Assembly: GCA_963835935.1 (NCBI GenBank)
Contig: CAWIHK010000001.1
Span: forward strand, 248,001 to 312,000
From: CAWIHK01 sp963835935
GTDB lineage: Bacteria; Bacteroidota; Ignavibacteria; UBA10030; CAVZMI01
Length of the DNA: 64,000 nt
Reading direction: 5' to 3'
A model generated the notes under the pieces. The model made no database searches. It worked only from the letters and a program-made list of their open reading frames with translations, and was not told where the DNA came from. The position numbers and the translations under genes are program-made. Below are positions 63,204-64,000 of this stretch, piece by piece. Numbering within the stretch: the stretch's first letter is position 1; each line of letters opens with the position of its first letter.

Positions 63204-63977
63204 TCAGATTCTTTCCTGGATAATTCGTACTAATTCTTCATGAATATTTCCATTACTGGCAATTATATTCGGTTTGTAGATATTCAGAGGTTTTCCTTGG
63301 AAGTCGCTTATTGTACCGCCGGCTTCTTGAATCAGAAGAACTCCGGCTGCCATATCCCAAGGATTCAACCACACCTCCCAAAATCCATCGGCTATTCCGC
63401 GGGCTACATAAGCTAAATCGATAGCCGCCGAACCAAGGCGGCGAATAGCTTGAGCTTCTGTGACGAGATTGTTGAAGTGATCGATTGCGTTGAACGGATT
63501 TTCTTTTATGTTATACGGAAATCCTGTGATGAGGAGACTTCGAATAATTGTTGTTTCCTGCGAGACCTTCAACCGGTTACCATTGAGAAATGCACCACTG
63601 CCTTTTTCGGCGGTATATAATTCATCTCGTGTCGGGTCGTAGATGACTCCGGCGACGAGTTCGCCTTTATGTTCGACACCGATCGTAACGCTATAAATCG
63701 GCAAGCCGTGCATGTAGTTTGTTGTTCCATCGAGTGGATCAATAATCCAACGAGTGTCGGAAGAACGATTTTGGGCGCCGCTTTCTTCTGCAAGAATATC
63801 GTGATCCGGGAACCGTTTCCGGATGGTGTCGATGATGAGCTTCTCCGACCTTTTATCAAGATCCGTGACGAAATTTATTTCAGTCGATTTTTCTTCGATG
63901 GTCGTGATGTTGTTGATATTTTTCTTTAATAGAAATCCAGCCAGTTTGGCGGCTTCAATTGCTGTATTCAGTATCAT
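63204..63977 (-). CDS. suhB: Inositol monophosphatase family protein
   Basis: The protein has 257 residues with the metal-binding motifs ILAEESG (about 66-72), IIDPLDGTTNYMHGLP (about 83-98) and the second-domain motif WLNPWDMAAGVLLIQEAGG (about 203-221). It dephosphorylates inositol-1-phosphate or related sugar phosphates. The distinction from 3'-phosphoadenosine phosphatase (CysQ) rests on the typical SuhB-like length and motifs. The start at 63977 is close to the window end. Confidence 0.93.
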   Translation of the reverse strand: MILNTAIEAAKLAGFLLKKNINNITTIEEKSTEINFVTDLDKRSEKLIIDTIRKRFPDHDILAEESGAQNRSSDTRWIIDPLDGTTNYMHGLPIYSVTIGVEHKGELVAGVIYDPTRDELYTAEKGSGAFLNGNRLKVSQETTIIRSLLITGFPYNIKENPFNAIDHFNNLVTEAQAIRRLGSAAIDLAYVARGIADGFWEVWLNPWDMAAGVLLIQEAGGTISDFQGKPLNIYKPNIIASNGNIHEELVRIIQERI

Positions 63978-64000
63978 TTTTCATCCTGTTGAATCTCAAA

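Noticed and set aside
1..64000. tRNA, rRNA and CRISPR features
   Set aside because: No cloverleaf-like tRNA sequence, rRNA segment or CRISPR array was found by eye; a covariance search would be decisive.

Overview
The window looks like a chromosomal segment from a Gram-negative bacterium of the Bacteroidota/Chlorobiota/Ignavibacteriota supergroup. The evidence is a type IX secretion (T9SS) C-terminal sorting domain with a YPNPFNPSTTI motif (about 50030-50300), many outer-membrane beta-barrel proteins, KdsB (a Gram-negative LPS enzyme), and housekeeping genes of bacterial type. The genus cannot be told from this sequence alone.

Positions 1-26390 are an integron-like gene-cassette array, read entirely on the minus strand. 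I count 16 complete cassettes plus one cut by the left edge, numbered here from 1 (next to the integrase) to 17. Each is bounded by 129-164 bp attC-like sites whose outer boxes fit RYYYAAC...GTTRRRY or deviate from it by one base. The two ends of every cassette carry matching core boxes even though neighbouring cassettes use different ones (GTATAAC, GCTTAAC, ACATAAC, GGCTAAC, GTACAAC, GCATAAC), as expected if each unit was once a circle closed at its own attC. A tyrosine recombinase (26414-27325) sits at one end and points the same way as the cassettes. It lacks the extra internal domain of classical IntI.

Eight of the 17 cassettes (1, 8, 9, 10, 13, 14, 16, 17) carry the same module. First comes an exported transglutaminase-like protein with a TPR-like tail. 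Next is a small exported protein whose mature N-terminus is just the ~40-residue RHS core signature, followed by a variable C-terminal domain (NlpC/CHAP-like, permuted papain-like, or phospholipase C/P1-nuclease-like). Last is a small membrane or exported protein in the immunity position. Comparing cassettes 8, 10 and 14 shows that the front half and the toxin/immunity half are exchanged independently. I infer a mobile polymorphic toxin-immunity system acting in the cell envelope and carried as integron cassettes. The other cassettes carry a secreted 218-residue protein (two copies), a uracil-DNA-glycosylase-like protein, a four-gene unit with a DUF3842-like protein, or no recognisable gene (three 466 bp copies, two 262 bp copies).

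Positions 27794-38597 are plus-strand chromosomal genes: recN, cysS, four exported envelope proteins, a penicillin-acylase-family hydrolase and a sirtuin.

Positions 38600-50303 are a rearranged cluster of secreted metzincin-type proteases and companion exported proteins. It contains partial duplications, a deletion-fusion gene, and a large T9SS-sorted protease with Fn3-like repeats that is split inside its zinc-binding motif by an IS110-family element. The 3' end of that element is tandemly duplicated.

Positions 50828-60207 are a compact operon with several ATGA overlaps (plsC-like, gatC, kdsB, DUF502, pyrG, a TPR protein, an MBL/beta-CASP hydrolase, an outer-membrane protein and an RsbW-like ATPase). 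It is followed by rmuC, two paralogous Tat-signal proteins and an inositol-monophosphatase gene.
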